Source of the DNA: Gambelia wislizenii
Taxonomy: Eukaryota; Chordata; Lepidosauria; Squamata; Crotaphytidae
NCBI GenBank assembly: GCA_030847615.1
Contig: JAUMIR010000001.1
Location: 368,210,687 to 368,274,686, forward strand
Direction: 5' to 3'
Length of the DNA: 64,000 nucleotides
Part shown: piece after piece, positions 42,485 to 55,139 of the stretch
Position numbering within the stretch: position 1 is the first letter of the stretch
How the letters are laid out: each line of letters starts with the position of its first letter
The notes under the pieces: generated by a model
What the model was told of the DNA's origin: nothing
Database searches by the model: none
Seen by the model: only the letters and a program-made list of their open reading frames with translations
Made by a program: the position numbers and the translations under genes

Positions 42485-42716
42485 TGTGTTGTCTACCTTC
42501 AAATAATTTCTGAGTTATGGTGACCCTAAGGCAACCCTATCACAGGGTTTTCTTGGCAACTTTTCTTCAGAGGGCGTTTTCCATTACCTTCCTCTAAGGC
42601 TGAGAGTGTGTGACTTGCCAAGGTCACCCAGTGGGTTTCCATGGCTGAATGGGGATTTTAATACTGGTCTCCCAAAGTTTTAGTCCAACACTCATGGCAC
42701 TATTCCACACTGCCTC
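42485..42716 (-). mobile_element. Sauria-type SINE, antisense, nearly complete
   Basis: Tail complement TGTTGTCTACCTTCAAATAA, then TTTTCTTGGCAACTTTTCTT, GGTCACCCAGTGGGTTTCC and a tRNA-like head complement near 42690-42716 (CAACACTCATGGCACTATTC). Full order is kept with point changes. Confidence 0.87.
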
Positions 42717-44590
42717 TCACATTATTGTATAGTCATATAAAATGTCAAAGTGTTATTTCCAGTACCTAGGCTTATCTCGGACATTGTCACAACTATTGTT
42801 ACATATATTTTATAGACATGCACAGCATATTGATTATGTGGTGCCATCTCCATTTTTGTGTGTTTTCTTTCTGTATTAAAGAGTGCCTTTAGTGTTGCTG
42901 ACATGCTGAATCATTGCATAAGGCATACAGAGCACACATAAGGACTGTGTTGATCTCATGTTGATTGCTGTTAATTCCCATAACCTACCAGGATATGTCC
43001 AGGTAGCAAAACAGCTATTGCGTCCCAAAAATGATCGCTCAAATACCTCTGAAATGTGTTCTTTAGTATCCCTTTCCTGGGACTATTGTACTTCTCACTG
43101 TATGGGCTTGCATGTTGACAGTAAGCCACGTTTAGAATTCTGACCTATGATTGGATCTGCACTTGCAAAAAGCCCACAAGTGTTGTATTGTGGGCTTATG
43201 AACTCTAGTTTATTTAAACTATGGCTTGTTGTTGTTAGAAGGGATGGGTGTTGAGATATTATAATTGGAGTGAAAGGCCTGCTGGAGCCTTTACTCCACC
43301 AACAGTGGAGGTGCCCATTTTTGGATGACAAGTTTAATGAACTAAACTGTCTGCTGGCAGAAGATAAGTTTAGAATCCTCACCCATAAGAATGTTTATTA
43401 AAGAACTACATTCTTGGACAGAAACAGCTTGATCCTTCCTAAACTAATCTAAAGGAGAAAAGGATGGGAGGGAGACACATTGTGGCATGGCTTCCCTCAT
43501 CAACGAGCAGACAGGAAGAGAGGAAACACACGGCAGAGAGTTTAGTATGGGGTTGGTTCCTTTTCTTTATAACAGAGGGCAGAGACTTAACTAACCCTGA
43601 CTGAAACAGACAATGTTATCTGTCCGGAATGCTTTTGGGATTGGAGGCTGAGAGAGGAAGGAAAAACAAGCAGGAAAGGAAGAAAAAGATCTTAATCCCC
43701 CTCTGTCTAAACCATTTTATCCCTATTGGACAAAAGAACAGCAAGAACAAGTGCAGAAGTTGCTGTCTCTTCCAACAGTTCTTACATCGAAAGCCAGAAC
43801 CTACAGTAGCTGGTTCCCATAGGTATCCACTTTCAAACAGCAACTATCAAAAAAGTGCAGGAGAGAAACAAACCAGATAAGGAGAGAGAAAATTTCCCAA
43901 CATCAAGCTGCTTTGAGTCTTGGTTTTTTGGGAAAAGGAGGAATATAAATCAAGAAAACAACAACAAATGATTTTTTTGGGTTGTTAGTAAACCCAACTG
44001 GCTAAAGTAACAAACCCTGGGTAATAGAGGCCATGGCTTCTCTGCTAGATGTTACACCTGGAAATGCTGCAAGAACTGGTTTACACAATTGTAACTCTGG
44101 GAATGTTGTAGGTGCAGTAGGGTAGTATTTAATATGCAGGAGCATGAGATTTCATTCATTCATTCCAAGTGACATGAAAGGCCATATTGGGTACAAAGAG
44201 CTTCTGGTATACCTTTTCCTCATTTGGAAAACAAAAAACAGAGTTTGTAGCCTTCTTGGAAAACAAAAGATGTAAGCCTGGTATCATTGCTTAAAATTTA
44301 CAGTTACCAGTACCTCTGAAAAGCTGGAGCTTGCTGTTGCTCTATATTTGCATGTAGTGAATAGCAGCATTTGGCTTTCCACAGAGAACGAACTAGTTGC
44401 GAATTTCAAGAAAACCTTACTTTTGGCTGAGCTTTGATATTGTTTCTTGAATGCACTGAGGTATATTCCAAGCTAGGCTGATGCTATAACGAACAAAAAT
44501 GAGTCACTCTGGTATCCTATGGTATGCTAAGTTGATTCAACATGCATTTTTAAGCTAGAATTTGATATGCTGACAAGTAATGGTAACTGT
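42717..44590. other. Non-genic DNA with LTR-like and LINE-tail traces
   Basis: No gene recognised. At about 43385-43620 AAGAATGTTTATTAAAGAAC resembles the complement of an LTR polyadenylation region, but no LTR boundary is visible. At about 43910-43970 CTGCTTTGAGTCTTGG and AGGAATATAAATCAAG resemble an L2 3' tail. Open frames are unsupported. Confidence 0.45.
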
Positions 44591-44594
44591 CTAT

Positions 44595-44923
44595 GGAGAT
44601 TTTCAGACCTGCAAAATGCCGGTTTGCCGCGCGAGCAGCCTCCCGAAACTGCTGCGCGGCAAGGGTCTACTTCGGACGACGCTGTGCCTCTCGCGAAACC
44701 GTCCGTGTCACTTCCGTGAAGCTTGGGACGGCTCAGCGCCATATTTCAATCACGGGCAACCTCCGTGATTGAAATATGGCGCTGAGCCGTCCCAAGCTTC
44801 ACGGAAGTGACACGGACGGTTTCGCGAGAGGCACAGCGTCGTCTGAAGTAGACCCTTGCCGTGCAGCAGTTTCGGGAGGCTGCTCGCGCGGCAAACCGGC
44901 ATTTTGCAGGTCTGAAAATCTCC
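44595..44923. mobile_element. Long-hairpin MITE, copy 3, nearly perfect
   Basis: GGAGATTTTCAGACCTGC at the left and GCAGGTCTGAAAATCTCC at the right, with TAT on each side (44592-44594, 44924-44926). Arms of about 155 bp are complementary with only two differences that I find by eye (GCGCGGCAAGGG against GCACGGC, and TTCGGACGAC against TTCAGACGAC). Same family as 10027 and 11277. Each strand carries a frame giving the same peptide (ALSRPKLHGSDTDGFARG) because of the palindrome; it is not a gene. Confidence 0.88.
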
Positions 44924-45143
44924 TATATTTACATTTCTGTGCCACTCTTAAAAAAAAGTTTGGTATTAATTACAACTCAGGTCTTTCCCTCTCAAAAATG
45001 GGAATGATGTGAATTTTAATTAGGCTGAAGACCTACTTAAGAGGAAATGAATTTTTTTAACTTTAAATGAGTCTCTGTTAAAACTTGAAATGCAGTAATG
45101 AGCAAAACCAGAACAGACACACGGATCATAAGCAGAGTTGCTA

Positions 45144-45364
45144 GATTTTCAGACAACACTGTTATAGGGTTACTATTCCACTATATTTGCTCTGGCTGCC
45201 TCCTGTTGAATCCTGGTATTTGCAGTTTAGGGAGGGGCATTTGCAACTCTCAGCCAGAGAGATCTTAGGCCTCACTAAACTACAAACCCCAGAATTCCAC
45301 AGCAGGAAGCCAGAGCAGTTAAAGTGGAACAGTAACACTATAACAGTGTAGTCTGAAAATCTCC
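45144..45364. mobile_element. Palindromic MITE, GATTTTCAGACAACAC type
   Basis: Left GATTTTCAGACAACACTG, right CAGTGTAGTCTGAAAATCTCC; the interior palindrome is as at 5408-5625 (TTTGCAGTTTAGGGAGGGGC, AACTACAAACCCCAGAATTC). It lies about 220 bp downstream of the long hairpin at 44595. Confidence 0.8.
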
Positions 45365-45601
45365 ATAGACATTTATTCTGTCAACTCAGTTTGGCAGAGT
45401 TTAAAGTTAGTGCCATATCTTAGACAAATAATATATGAATATCTACAGCAGTGAAGGCTAATGTTAAATTTAAAAAAGGCTTCCCCTGTCTTCCTTTAGT
45501 CCAGTTTGTTCCCTGTACGTATGGGACTGGCACCCACAGTTTCAATTATTCGTCATCTGAAAAAATGGTCTCTCTAGGCATTTCCTACTTGTTTCAGTAT
45601 G

Positions 45602-46205
45602 AGGTCTTGCCTATACGATGGGGAAAAAATATGAACACATTCAGAAAGGCAGGCATTTGCAATGACCTGTCTACATGGCCAAAAGAGCCCCCCTAAACTC
45701 CCCACAACCCTCTAGCCAGCTGGCGGCCATGAGTGATTTACTCGCTATTTTAAATCTGCTGCTGCCATTAAAAAAAAAGTTTCCCAAGGTGTGCACAAGC
45801 AACAGTTAATATCTGAAAATAAATAAATAAATAAATAAATAAATAAATGTATGAGATCACTGTTTGATTGACTTACCGGACTCTTGCTTAGCCGAAAATC
45901 CAACATGGAGGCCGCAGTCGCTTTCCCTCTTTGCTAGCCCCACCCCCGTGCTGGTCCAGCCAATCAGATTGCACTGTCTGTTCCTATCTGTGCAAACATG
46001 AGTGTCCAAATGGTCACACATTCAGAAGTCGTACGGAGCTTTTCAGAATATCCGTACAAAGCCCCAGATGTGACGCACATGGACTTTGTGGTGGATTTGG
46101 CTGCCCCCGTTCTGAATGACACGTATCTGTGTGAATGATCATTTGAACAGATCTCTGATCTTTCACATCACATTCATATTATTTTGACTGTATAGACAGG
46201 AGGAA
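45602..46205. mobile_element. DNA transposon with TCTATACGGTC-type ends
   Basis: Left AGGTCTTGCCTATACGATGG with AATATGAACACATTCAG; right is the inverted CATTCATATTATTTTGACTG with TATAGACAGG. About 600 bp with no ORF of note. Inside is an (AAAT)n tract and a GC-rich part at 45890-45970. Other ends of the family are at 19286-19320 and 42345-42470. Superfamily unknown. Confidence 0.5.
45816..45848 (+). repeat. (AAAT)n microsatellite
   Basis: About eight uninterrupted AAAT units. Confidence 0.9.
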
Positions 46206-46210
46206 CTGAG

Positions 46211-46401
46211 TCTATGGTAACTTCCAGTGAAAGTTACCATAGAGTTGTGCTGAAGCTGCCTAGCGAGGTATCCTTTCTAGTCATTTCCTAGGTCCTCCTG
46301 TGCAACTCTGGTAACCTACGTTGGAAGTTACCATAGAGTCACACTGGAGATGCCTAGAGATGCATCCTCTCTAGGCATTTCCTAGGTCCTCTGGTGTCAT
46401 T
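46211..46401 (+). repeat. Two-unit tandem repeat of about 108 bp
   Basis: GTTACCATAGAGT, GCCTAG and CATTTCCTAGGTCCTC recur twice (about 46229-46294 and 46337-46394) with local differences. The wider segment, including CCCACAGTTTCAAGTATT, resembles the inside of Tigger-like repeats, but no termini are seen. Confidence 0.55.
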
Positions 46402-47857
46402 CTATGGGATTCATTATTACCCACAGTTTCAAGTATTTGCAGTAAATCTGGGAACATATCCCCTATGGTTATGGTGGGTAACTGTTCAGTCATACTATCT
46501 CATTGGTTGCTTTCCTGCTTTCAACACTCCTTAATATAAAAATGTGAAATATTTTTTCCAGCCCTATGACTTCCCCCATACTCTTATCACGTACCATGCT
46601 AGTTTGAACTATTGATAACAAGGATTGTGATGGTACCCACATTCCTTGCAAAAGAACCAATTTGAGACATATTACATAAGCAGCACCTGGCGGTGGTGGT
46701 GGTGGTAGGAGGGCACAAAGACAGGTACTGGGTTGAAATTGGTCACAACCTGTGGCTTTACTAAGGCTGGCTGATAGATTGTAGCAAAGTAAAGCAAATA
46801 TGTGATTATTTACTCCTATGTTGGTATGTAGAAAGCAAAACTTTCCCTATACCAAGGCTAAAATTTCTTCCTGAGTCCATTATCCAATGACCAGCATACA
46901 TCCTCAGCAAGGTGTGTGTGTGTGTGTGTGTGTGTGGGGAGTATAAAGAAAGGGGTGGGTGAGAAAGTCGGAGCTCCTCTTCTGATGAAGATAGTGGCAA
47001 CAAGGGTCAAAGCCACGTGGGAGGCTTCCTTAAATGTCACAGGAAAGCTTGCAGGTCTGCTCCAGAAATCTTGCCCCTGGAGCCAAGCAGTGTGTCTCAG
47101 TTGGTCTTGGTTCCCTCTCAGACTGTTGAGGTGCATCATCATCTTCCATGCTACAAGAAGCAAAGTAAGGACCACTCCCCTCCTTCACCACCAACCCTCT
47201 GCATAAACAGGCTACACCAACAACAGATGCTTAATGTGTTAACTACAATCATAACTACTTAATGTGACAACTACTATCATAAAATATTTGGATACCAGAG
47301 ATATCAGAAAGTGAGTGTTTTCCCCCCATTTAGTGACAAGAGTCTGAGTAGGAAATGACATATTCCACAGAATCTTATTGTTGGCAGGTCTTACAAGTTT
47401 CTTCCTTGGGAAACAATATTTGATCTTTCTAAATAATGGCAGTAATTTGTCAAAAATAGAAAAGAAGAGGAAGGTGTGTGTGCTACAGGGACTGTCTTGC
47501 TTTCACGGAAAGCAGGACAAATTACCTATTTGCAATAGCAAAATGAGATTTTGTGAACTGTATTCTAGGCAGATTTAAACAGGGAACATTTCCTGGATAT
47601 GGAGAGATATGGAAATTAGAAATAGGGCAGCTGGGTAGTTATTAAAACTTTCCAACAGGTAATCTGTCATGGAGCTTTTATAAGGAGATGGCATTTGTGA
47701 AGTATTTCTTTTCTTACTTAATATAGGGGCTGTTATTTTTCTAAAGGTGTAATCTGTCCAAGTGCTGCACGAGCAGGACTGAATCATTGAAATTTCCTCA
47801 TGCTTTTTGTGCTACTGCAGAGAATCAGAAACTATGTTGGGTCAAGACCAGAACTAG
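46402..47857. other. Non-genic DNA, no gene seen
   Basis: A (GT)n tract at about 46912-46936 and a (GGT)n patch at about 46691-46708. Frames of up to 105 codons overlap the GT repeat or lack any domain. Confidence 0.55.
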
Positions 47858-47972
47858 TTGGGAAAATGTACTTTCGGGGACTATGACTCCCAGAATCTGC
47901 CAACAAACACAATAACTGCTGTGCTGTTTGGGAGATTATGGGCATTGTAATCCAGAAGGTAACTTTCCCAAG
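47858..47972. mobile_element. Short palindromic MITE
   Basis: TTGGGAAAATGTACTTTCGG with GACTATGACTCCCAGAATC at the left; GATTATGGGCATTGTAATCC and AAGGTAACTTTCCCAAG at the right. Inverted with moderate decay. Same type as 39938-40037. Confidence 0.6.
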
Positions 47973-48099
47973 CTCTTGTTGGGGTAAGGGCAAAGGCATT
48001 TGAAGGAATCAATGTGTTGAAATGGGCATGTGTCAGAAGGGGGGTAGACACAAGCTTAATTGGTATCCTACTCACCACCAGTAATTCTGCCCTGTGTTT

Positions 48100-48505
48100 A
48101 CTCACTACCAAACACTGAAAACAGAAATGATAAACCCCCACAGCTTTTCTCCAGCTGCTCCAAGGCTCTGGAATTATTTTCCAGAGGAAGATAAACTGGC
48201 CCATTCTTGCTTCTCCTGCCAGGAAATAGCCAAATGCCCATTTTATTTAAACATGCATTTGGTGAGTAACTGGTTGTGTAGAAGGGCTTTTAATGGGGTG
48301 TATGTACTACATTTTTATTCTTATTGTTATGATTTTAAATGTTTAAAATTAGTGGCATTTTAATATGATCTTCTTTTAACTGATTTTTAAACTTTTTACT
48401 CATTGACTTTTAGCTGTACTTAGGTTTAATCTATGTTTTAAACTGGCTTGGGTCTCATGTCAAGAGAAAGGATATAAATTTTTAAAAAGAGAAATAAATA
48501 AACAC
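48100..48505 (+). mobile_element. L2 LINE 3' fragment
   Basis: Encodes NPHSFSPAAPRLWNYFPEE (matches L2 QRTFSAIAPRLWNGLLDE), then an AT-rich 3' untranslated part ending in AACTGGCTTGGGTCTC and GGATATAAATTTTTAAA before a short A-rich tail. Confidence 0.75.
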
Positions 48506-48602
48506 AACAACTGTGTTTGATGCCCAGGCCTGTGGAATAACCCATCTCCTTAGCACACAGAGGCAAGGTAGCAGTTGAGCTTGGATGAAATGCTCACACT
48601 CT

Positions 48603-49224
48603 GGACACTATCAGACGGGGACCAAAAAACATGTCTCACTACGCCCCCTCCTGCCCTACTCCTGTCCCTGTACAGAATAAATAAAAAATCACCACACACC
48701 TACCTTACCGCACTATTGAAAGTCCTTCGCTCCCCTCCGGCATCCCAGGAGTGAATGAAGGTTTTGCCAAGCCCCATTCACTTCCTGGAAACAAAATCCC
48801 GGCTGTTCTCGCAAGAAATGTAAAAATAAAACAAAAAATAAAAGGTAAAAAGTTAAAACAAGCAAAAAAAAAAAAACAAAAACAAAAAACATTAACCCCC
48901 CCCCAAGTAGCCTAGGAAGGGGAAAAAAAGTGTATCACTTACCTTGATGTCCCGATCTGGGCCAGAAGTGTTCGGCACAGACCTCCCCATTATGCTGGCA
49001 TCGTGCCAACATAACGGGGTACCTTTTCACACACCTGTCATTCTGTGACAGAAACGGAATGATGGGTCAATTCTCGGCTTAAGCTGTCAATTAAAAGGAG
49101 CGGGAGGAGACAGAACAGGCACAGGGGGGCATAATGCCACAGAGACGACATCATCTGAAACGCTAGTCCTTTAGCGATGTCCTGTTGTCCCTGTGGAAGG
49201 ATTTTCGACACATCTGATAATCTT
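48603..49224 (-). mobile_element. 3-bp-TSD MITE, GGAGATTATCAGAC type
   Basis: Left GGACACTATCAGACGGGG, right ACATCTGATAATCTT (decayed). Interior matches the complement of 57771-58400: CCCAGGAGTGAATGAAG, GGCTGTTCTCGCAAGAAATG, CTTACCTTGATGTCCCGATC, TTATGCTGGCATCGTGCC, AAGCTGTCAATTAAAAGG. It includes two long A-rich tracts. Non-coding. Confidence 0.78.
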
Positions 49225-51639
49225 GTTTGTTAGGAAGTTTGTCACAGCAGATAGATTTCATGAGGACAAATAACTTTGCCATCAATTTGCACAGTAAAAA
49301 GTTATGTGTGCTCCTTGGCTCATACACCTATGGGTATCTGGATTTACCAGGAGGACAAAAAAGAAAATTGGTAGGAGGAAGGAATAGTTAAAGAAGAAGC
49401 AAAAAAGGGAAGCATTCAAACAGTCAGCAATATCAAAGGTCAGTGAGCCTGAGCCCTACCAGGAATCTCAATCTTGTAGCTGCAATAGAAGATGAAAGGA
49501 GAAATAGAAGACAAATGAGAAACATAAAGAGGCCCACCAGAAGGCCAAGAGGCCAGGGACAAGTCACTGTTTCCAACATTCAGCCTCCTTCTCCATGATC
49601 AGCTGACCTGCCCTTGTTATTTGGGTTCCTTGGGCAAGGTTACTCCTGAAAATGTTGCAAAAGAGCCTTTGTAGCTTGAGGTGAGCCCACTTGTCATGCG
49701 GCCATCATTTCTAATCAACAGGTTTTGTAGGTTTTTCTAGTGGTTCAAAAACCTGTAAAGACCATTTTTTCGGGAGACAACAATGAGACAGAAGAAGTAA
49801 CAAAAAGATTACTGAAAATGGTGGTGCCTTTGCCATAGCCTTTCCAGCTTCAACATCTCTAGCTTGACATGTCCTTTACCTAAAATATGAAAATACTAAA
49901 TGTATTAAATCATTTGGTGATGATGTCTGTACTTTTATTTAGGTCTTTGATGAGGTGATGGTGGTGGAGGAGTAAGATATGCCTTATTGCTAGGAATATG
50001 AGTATATAATTCACATTCATTTTGATAACATTGGAAAAGAAGATTGAAAGCCCCCCTCCAAATAATGTGCAATCCACTGTAGAGCCACATTCACTAACAT
50101 CATTCATGGCTGGACAGACATTTAAAAGCCATAAAATATATGGCCAATTTATATACCTAGACCATCTGTTACATATTCAGGTAAAGTTTAGTTTTCTTCC
50201 TAGATAATTAGATTTTCAGGTGGCATAACCTTTCTGAAGAGGCATTTGCAATATTAATTGATGTGCACTAATTAACCCCGAGGAGAAACCAACACTTTTT
50301 TTGGTTTGCACATGCCAGCAATTCCCCCCACCCCCAATTCTTCCATGCAGTATTCTCATACATCTTCGTGCTTATACAGCTATTCCTGTTTAATGAATCT
50401 AAAATTGAAAACACAGCATTAACTTAGTATTCCAAATTCTTCCACATATGCTAATTGAAAAGTTGGCAGGGGAACACCCTGATGATGTGTCTTTAATGCA
50501 TGTTAATGTTTGTGAAATGATAAAAGAATGTGCTTTATAAAGGCTGATAAAATGTCAGAGCTCCCCTAATGTTACCTTTAGATCAGAGGTTGGAAACATG
50601 GGGTCTGCAAGCTGCATGCAGCCCTTCCATGGTTTTTTTTTTTTTTTTGTGTGTGTGTGTGTGGTTCTGCTTTGCTGCTGCAGAATTGATCACTCCTATA
50701 AGCTGTGGCGATAAAGTCACACTACCATAGCTTCTCAAAAGTGCTGGTTTTTTTTCATTTGTTCAGTAGCAGAAACTTCTTTAAAGCTTCCTTCAGTGAC
50801 AGAGCCATTACCAAGCTCTGCTTGTGGTTCTATACTGTGGGAGAACAGTTGGTCTCTCTCTCTCTCTCCTGTACCACAGAGCCACTGAAATGGTGATAGG
50901 GGAAGGATATGTTCCCCTATTTTGCATTTGGGTGTGTGTCGGGGACACCTCAGCAACACCACAGAGCTGCCTCTGCTTTAGAGATAACTTGGTTTCTTTA
51001 TGAAGTGCTCAATCACATGTGGAGCTGTAAGCCAGATGGGTGACCCACTGTGGCAAGAGCAGTGCACAAAATAATTTTTTTCTTGAGGTAAAGGAAAGGG
51101 TGCCAATCACTGCTGTGTCTATATGACAAATCATGTGGCAGAAAAAGCATTACTTCCCCTTACTACTGTATTGTAAAAATAAAATAATAAAAATTGAAGG
51201 AAGTATCAATTTACTGCCATTTCAGATAGACAAAACTCTTATGACTGGACAAGCAAATCTGTCAAAGTTTACTTTCTCCCACATTCAAATATTTAAACTC
51301 TCCAGTTCTCTATATCAGATTTATGAAGAAATGTGTGAATTTTGGAAAGTTCTTATCCAACAATGGATCAAACATTTTTTTAAACCATCCCTACTTCACA
51401 CTGCTAGTGTTACCAAAGCAGCAGCTCTGTAACTTTGTAATGGTCACTTGACTTATTTTGCATATATTTAATTATACTGAATTATTACGGACTATGTTTA
51501 ATGTGCCCATTTGGTAACATTTTATTCTCTACATTCAAATATATACAGACCAATGGAGAGTAATAAATCATACTTCTCATAGAGTTGGTTCTACCATGTG
51601 AAATGCTATGTCACAATAGATCAGTTAGACTTTAAAATA
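49225..51639. other. Non-genic DNA, no gene seen
   Basis: About 2.4 kb without a recognised gene. At about 50585-50635 CAGAGGTTGGAAACATGG may be one end of a hAT element, followed by a T/(GT)n tract at 50633-50663. A (CT)n tract lies near 50853-50868. Confidence 0.5.
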
Positions 51640-51907
51640 CAGATGGACCCCTATATCCATGGAGATTCGATTCCAGAACTTACTGCGGATACTGGAAACC
51701 ATGGACAACAGCGAACCCTATTAAAATAAAGGACTCTGGTAAAAATATACCATACCATAGATTTGCATTGGAGGACCTAGAAAATGCCAAGAGAAGATGC
51801 CTCTGTGGGCATTTTCCAGCACAACTTCATGATATGTGTTCCTATTTTGTGTGCTGCAGATAACTGAAACCACAGATATTAGTTCTGCAGATATGGGGAT
51901 CTGACTG
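51640..51907. mobile_element. pogo/Tigger-like MITE
   Basis: CAGATGGACCCCTATATCCA at the left and GATATGGGGATCTGACTG at the right, with TA on each side (51638-51639, 51908-51909). Both ends show the family pattern. About 268 bp, non-coding. Confidence 0.7.
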
Positions 51908-53045
51908 TACCAAAAAATAAATTGTAATTGTAGCCTTAGAAATGTTTGGTCTACTTTCCAGTGTGAGATAAGCAAATAAATAAACAAAACAAGAAATGAG
52001 AACCTTATTTATGCATTATTCTGTTTTCATTTATAGCTAAATTAAATCAATTTTAAAGTTGTGTGTAATATGTGTGCTAAGGGCTACATACATTTGGCAG
52101 TCTCAACTGGAACAGACCCATTGAATCCATAGGACTCACCTAAGTTTTGACAAGTCTCTGTTTCTCTCTACCTTGCCATTCATTCTCTTTTTCTCCTTCT
52201 TTCTGAAGATATCTGTCTATACGTCTGTCCATCCAGCTGTTCAATGCTTCAGTTCTAAACGGTGGCCTGCTAAAAGGGGGGATGTTTGCTTTGTTTTAAA
52301 ACTTTATAGGTCTAATGAAAAATCTGCTTTACCATATGTAACATACTAGGATACCGGGAGGTTTCGAAACCATTTGCTGTTTTTATGGCTATATTATGAA
52401 TGTGATACTTTCTTTTAATGGAACCTTTGATCTTTGGATGTATATCACTTATGTACATGAACTTGTTGTGTATGCAGTTAATATTAATATTTTTGGAGTA
52501 GGCCTGTATACCTCATTCTCTGGCACTGAGTCTGAATTCATATGCCAGTGATAAAAGCTGATGTGTGGTTAGAAAGCCTTTTTCTTTGCTAAAATGACCA
52601 ATTATTGGCTGCTCTTCAGAAACCAGCAATAGCCTTGATAGCTCTTTGCCCTGATTAGAGGGAGCAGCTGCTTCCTCTTGCTCATTTAGTCCAGCTTTTA
52701 AAAACAGGCCTTTATTCTTGCTGGTTAGGCTAATTGGACCTCTTCTATGTTATGGATAAAAATAACAAAGGGTTGGATCTATATTTACTATGAGCAGCAG
52801 AACTCTGCTCATGGGGTGGTCTGCTAGAATGGAGGAGAGGAGGATTCAATTCCCATTGATTCATCTTTCCAGCCGCACCCATCTGCCTGAAAAGCTGCTC
52901 TGGTGGATTGGGGGAATAGTCCAGAGTAGTGTGTGTGTGTGTGTGCAAGTATGCGTGTATGGGAGAGGACACTGTTGCATCTCAGTCTTCTCTCTGAAAG
53001 GAAGGAGCCTTTCCTTTTTGGGAAGGGCATAGCTGAATCCAGCCT
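51908..53045. other. Non-genic DNA, no gene seen
   Basis: About 1.1 kb with no recognised gene; a (GT)n tract at about 52929-52944 gives rise to overlapping short frames. Confidence 0.55.
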
Positions 53046-53128
53046 AGAGAATCTTGTGGCACCTTAAAGACAAACAAATGTATTGGGGAAGATTTTTATA
53101 GGCAAGATCATACTTCATCAAATGTATG
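53046..53128 (-). repeat. Retroelement end with possible hammerhead relic
   Basis: ATCTTGTGGCACCTTAAAGA and ACTTCATCAAATGTATG form the typical layout of a sauropsid repeat whose minus strand reads TGATGAAGT, a hairpin and then an AAAA in the place of GAAA. The same repeat type is at 55475-55905. Core bases are mutated; family not certain. Confidence 0.45.
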
Positions 53129-55139
53129 TGCCGTCAACCAGACCTCCTCCAAAGAAGTAAAATCCAGTTTATGAAAACTCACATCATAGTAAATTCGTTA
53201 GGGCCAAACAGTTGATCAAATAGGTACCAATTTACCATCTGTCCTTAAAAAAAAAAAAAAAAAAAAAAGGATTCAAAAGCTATAACATGGTGGAGAAGGG
53301 TGGTGGTGAAAAAAATATGCTTGGATGTACAGTGAAAGGGTGGCTAATCCTTTCTTGTACCATTTCCCTAATCACATTCAATCCTGGAAGCTACTAGCCT
53401 TTCTCAGAAATAAATGCAAGTACCTGTACTAATATTGTTATGAACTTCGCACTTCCCTGAGCAGTGAGAAATGCCACAGCAATGTTAGAACTAGAAGGGT
53501 TGCCTGTAACCATGGCTTACACCCTCTCCTGCTCATATTTCATAATTCTGCAATATTGAAATGCTTCACAAGGTCTAGTAGCTTGGGGAGGAACATAAGT
53601 GAGGTCAAGTGGAGATCACCAGGACCCAAGGGAGGTGTCGTGGAAAACTACTAGCAGACACGCCCAACATTGGATTAAGTGGAGCCCCTAATAGGCAGAG
53701 ACATCAAGGTGGAATGTGGTAATCCTTTCCTGGACACATTGGCAATGAGTCATCTATCACAAACACAGTGACTGGAACCCCCATTATCCCCAGAAAAGTT
53801 TCTCCTCACACCTTTCCTACTCTACAGTAAGGAGGTTGTCATAAACCCATCAACTCCAATGTCTCAGACATTAACGACAATTAATAATGTTGCTGTTTCC
53901 TTTGTTTAATGGTGGGAAACCCATCTAAGCATTGTTTTACACCGGAACACCCCTAAAGGATATGAAATTGGGTATATCAGCCCCAAAGAGGATATGAAAT
54001 TGGGTATATCAGCCCCAAATAATAGCCAAGTGTGCACAGCTCCATTTGCTGTCACTCTGCCATATTGCTGTGTCACTCTCAGATTCACATCTGAGTCTTC
54101 TTCACTGCATGAACCTCTGCTCTTCAGGACTGGTAATTATCTCCCATACTTTCTTGAATCTATTCCTCTATCCAACCTTTCTGCCTTAACTCTTGATTAG
54201 CCTTGTGTGGTTTTTGTGAGAGTGAATGCATGTATGAATGCTTCTGTATTTATTTTCCAATAAAAACCCCTTTTCTTTCATTTCAAGTTGGAGTCTCTGC
54301 AGTGAGTATCAGTATAAATAGCTGCAAAGGTGCTGCAAGTTACCCAACCTCTCACAGCCATACATTTGAGTTAATTATAATCCCTCCAATTAACATCATG
54401 ATTATGGCATCATGAGTGGGTCCTCCATGGGCCCCCAGCAATTTGAGTAATATGCCTTCTAGTAATGTCATGGTTTGTAATATTTGGTTATATGTAAGTT
54501 TGGTATAGGAGTCATGTCCTCCCTGGCCTTCTCAGATGTGGCCGGCAAGGGGAGAGCCAAGATAGCAGGCTCCAGGCATAGCCAGAAGAGGCTGGTGGTC
54601 CAAGCGTGGCACTGGGAGAAGTTGAGCTTGGTCCATCCTATGCAGCGCCTGCAGATAGTACAAAAATACAGAGGCACTTCACCCTGTGGAACACTGTAAT
54701 TTAAAACACTGGTTGCTAAGTGGCAGGAAACATCCTGATCCATTTTAAAAGGAAAACTGAGATAATTAAGCTATACATTAGCCTAATTAGCTCAGTCAAG
54801 GCTGCTCCATTGCTGCAAACAGAATAGCTCCCTTGTTATCCTGTCTATTGTGTCTGGCTTTGTGGATCTTTGACCTTCGGCATGTGCCTTGGATTTATCT
54901 TTCTGGTGACTCTCTTATTGACTGTGGACCCTGCTCAGAAATGTTTTGGACCTTGAACTACTTGGACTGTGCTTCTGCTTCCATGGTCACCCTGTGTATG
55001 ACCTGGAACTGGCCTGGTTCCTCCACCCTCTGTTCCTGTGGCTGTAGGTGCAGTAGTTACTTCCACATTAAACAGGACAATAGGTGGACTCGAACAGCTG
55101 AAGCACTTCCACAAGCAGCAGTCACTGTACAGTTGTCCC
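53129..55139. other. Non-genic DNA, no gene seen
   Basis: About 2 kb without a recognised gene. It has a poly-A tract at about 53247-53270 and the tandem duplication at 53957-54020. The 130-codon frame at 54833-55225 runs into the MITE at 55140 and has no domain. Confidence 0.55.
53957..54020 (+). repeat. 32-bp tandem duplication
   Basis: AGGATATGAAATTGGGTATA and the following ATCAGCCCCAAA occur twice in direct succession (from 53957 and 53989), identical apart from the last base. Confidence 0.85.

Noticed and set aside
44527..45012. Two identical peptides encoded on opposite strands (ALSRPKLHGSDTDGFARG...)
   Set aside because: They are the same sequence read from the two arms of the hairpin MITE at 44595-44923, not genes.
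53957..54020. CRISPR-like or satellite array
   Set aside because: Only two adjacent copies without spacers; a simple tandem duplication in a eukaryotic genome.
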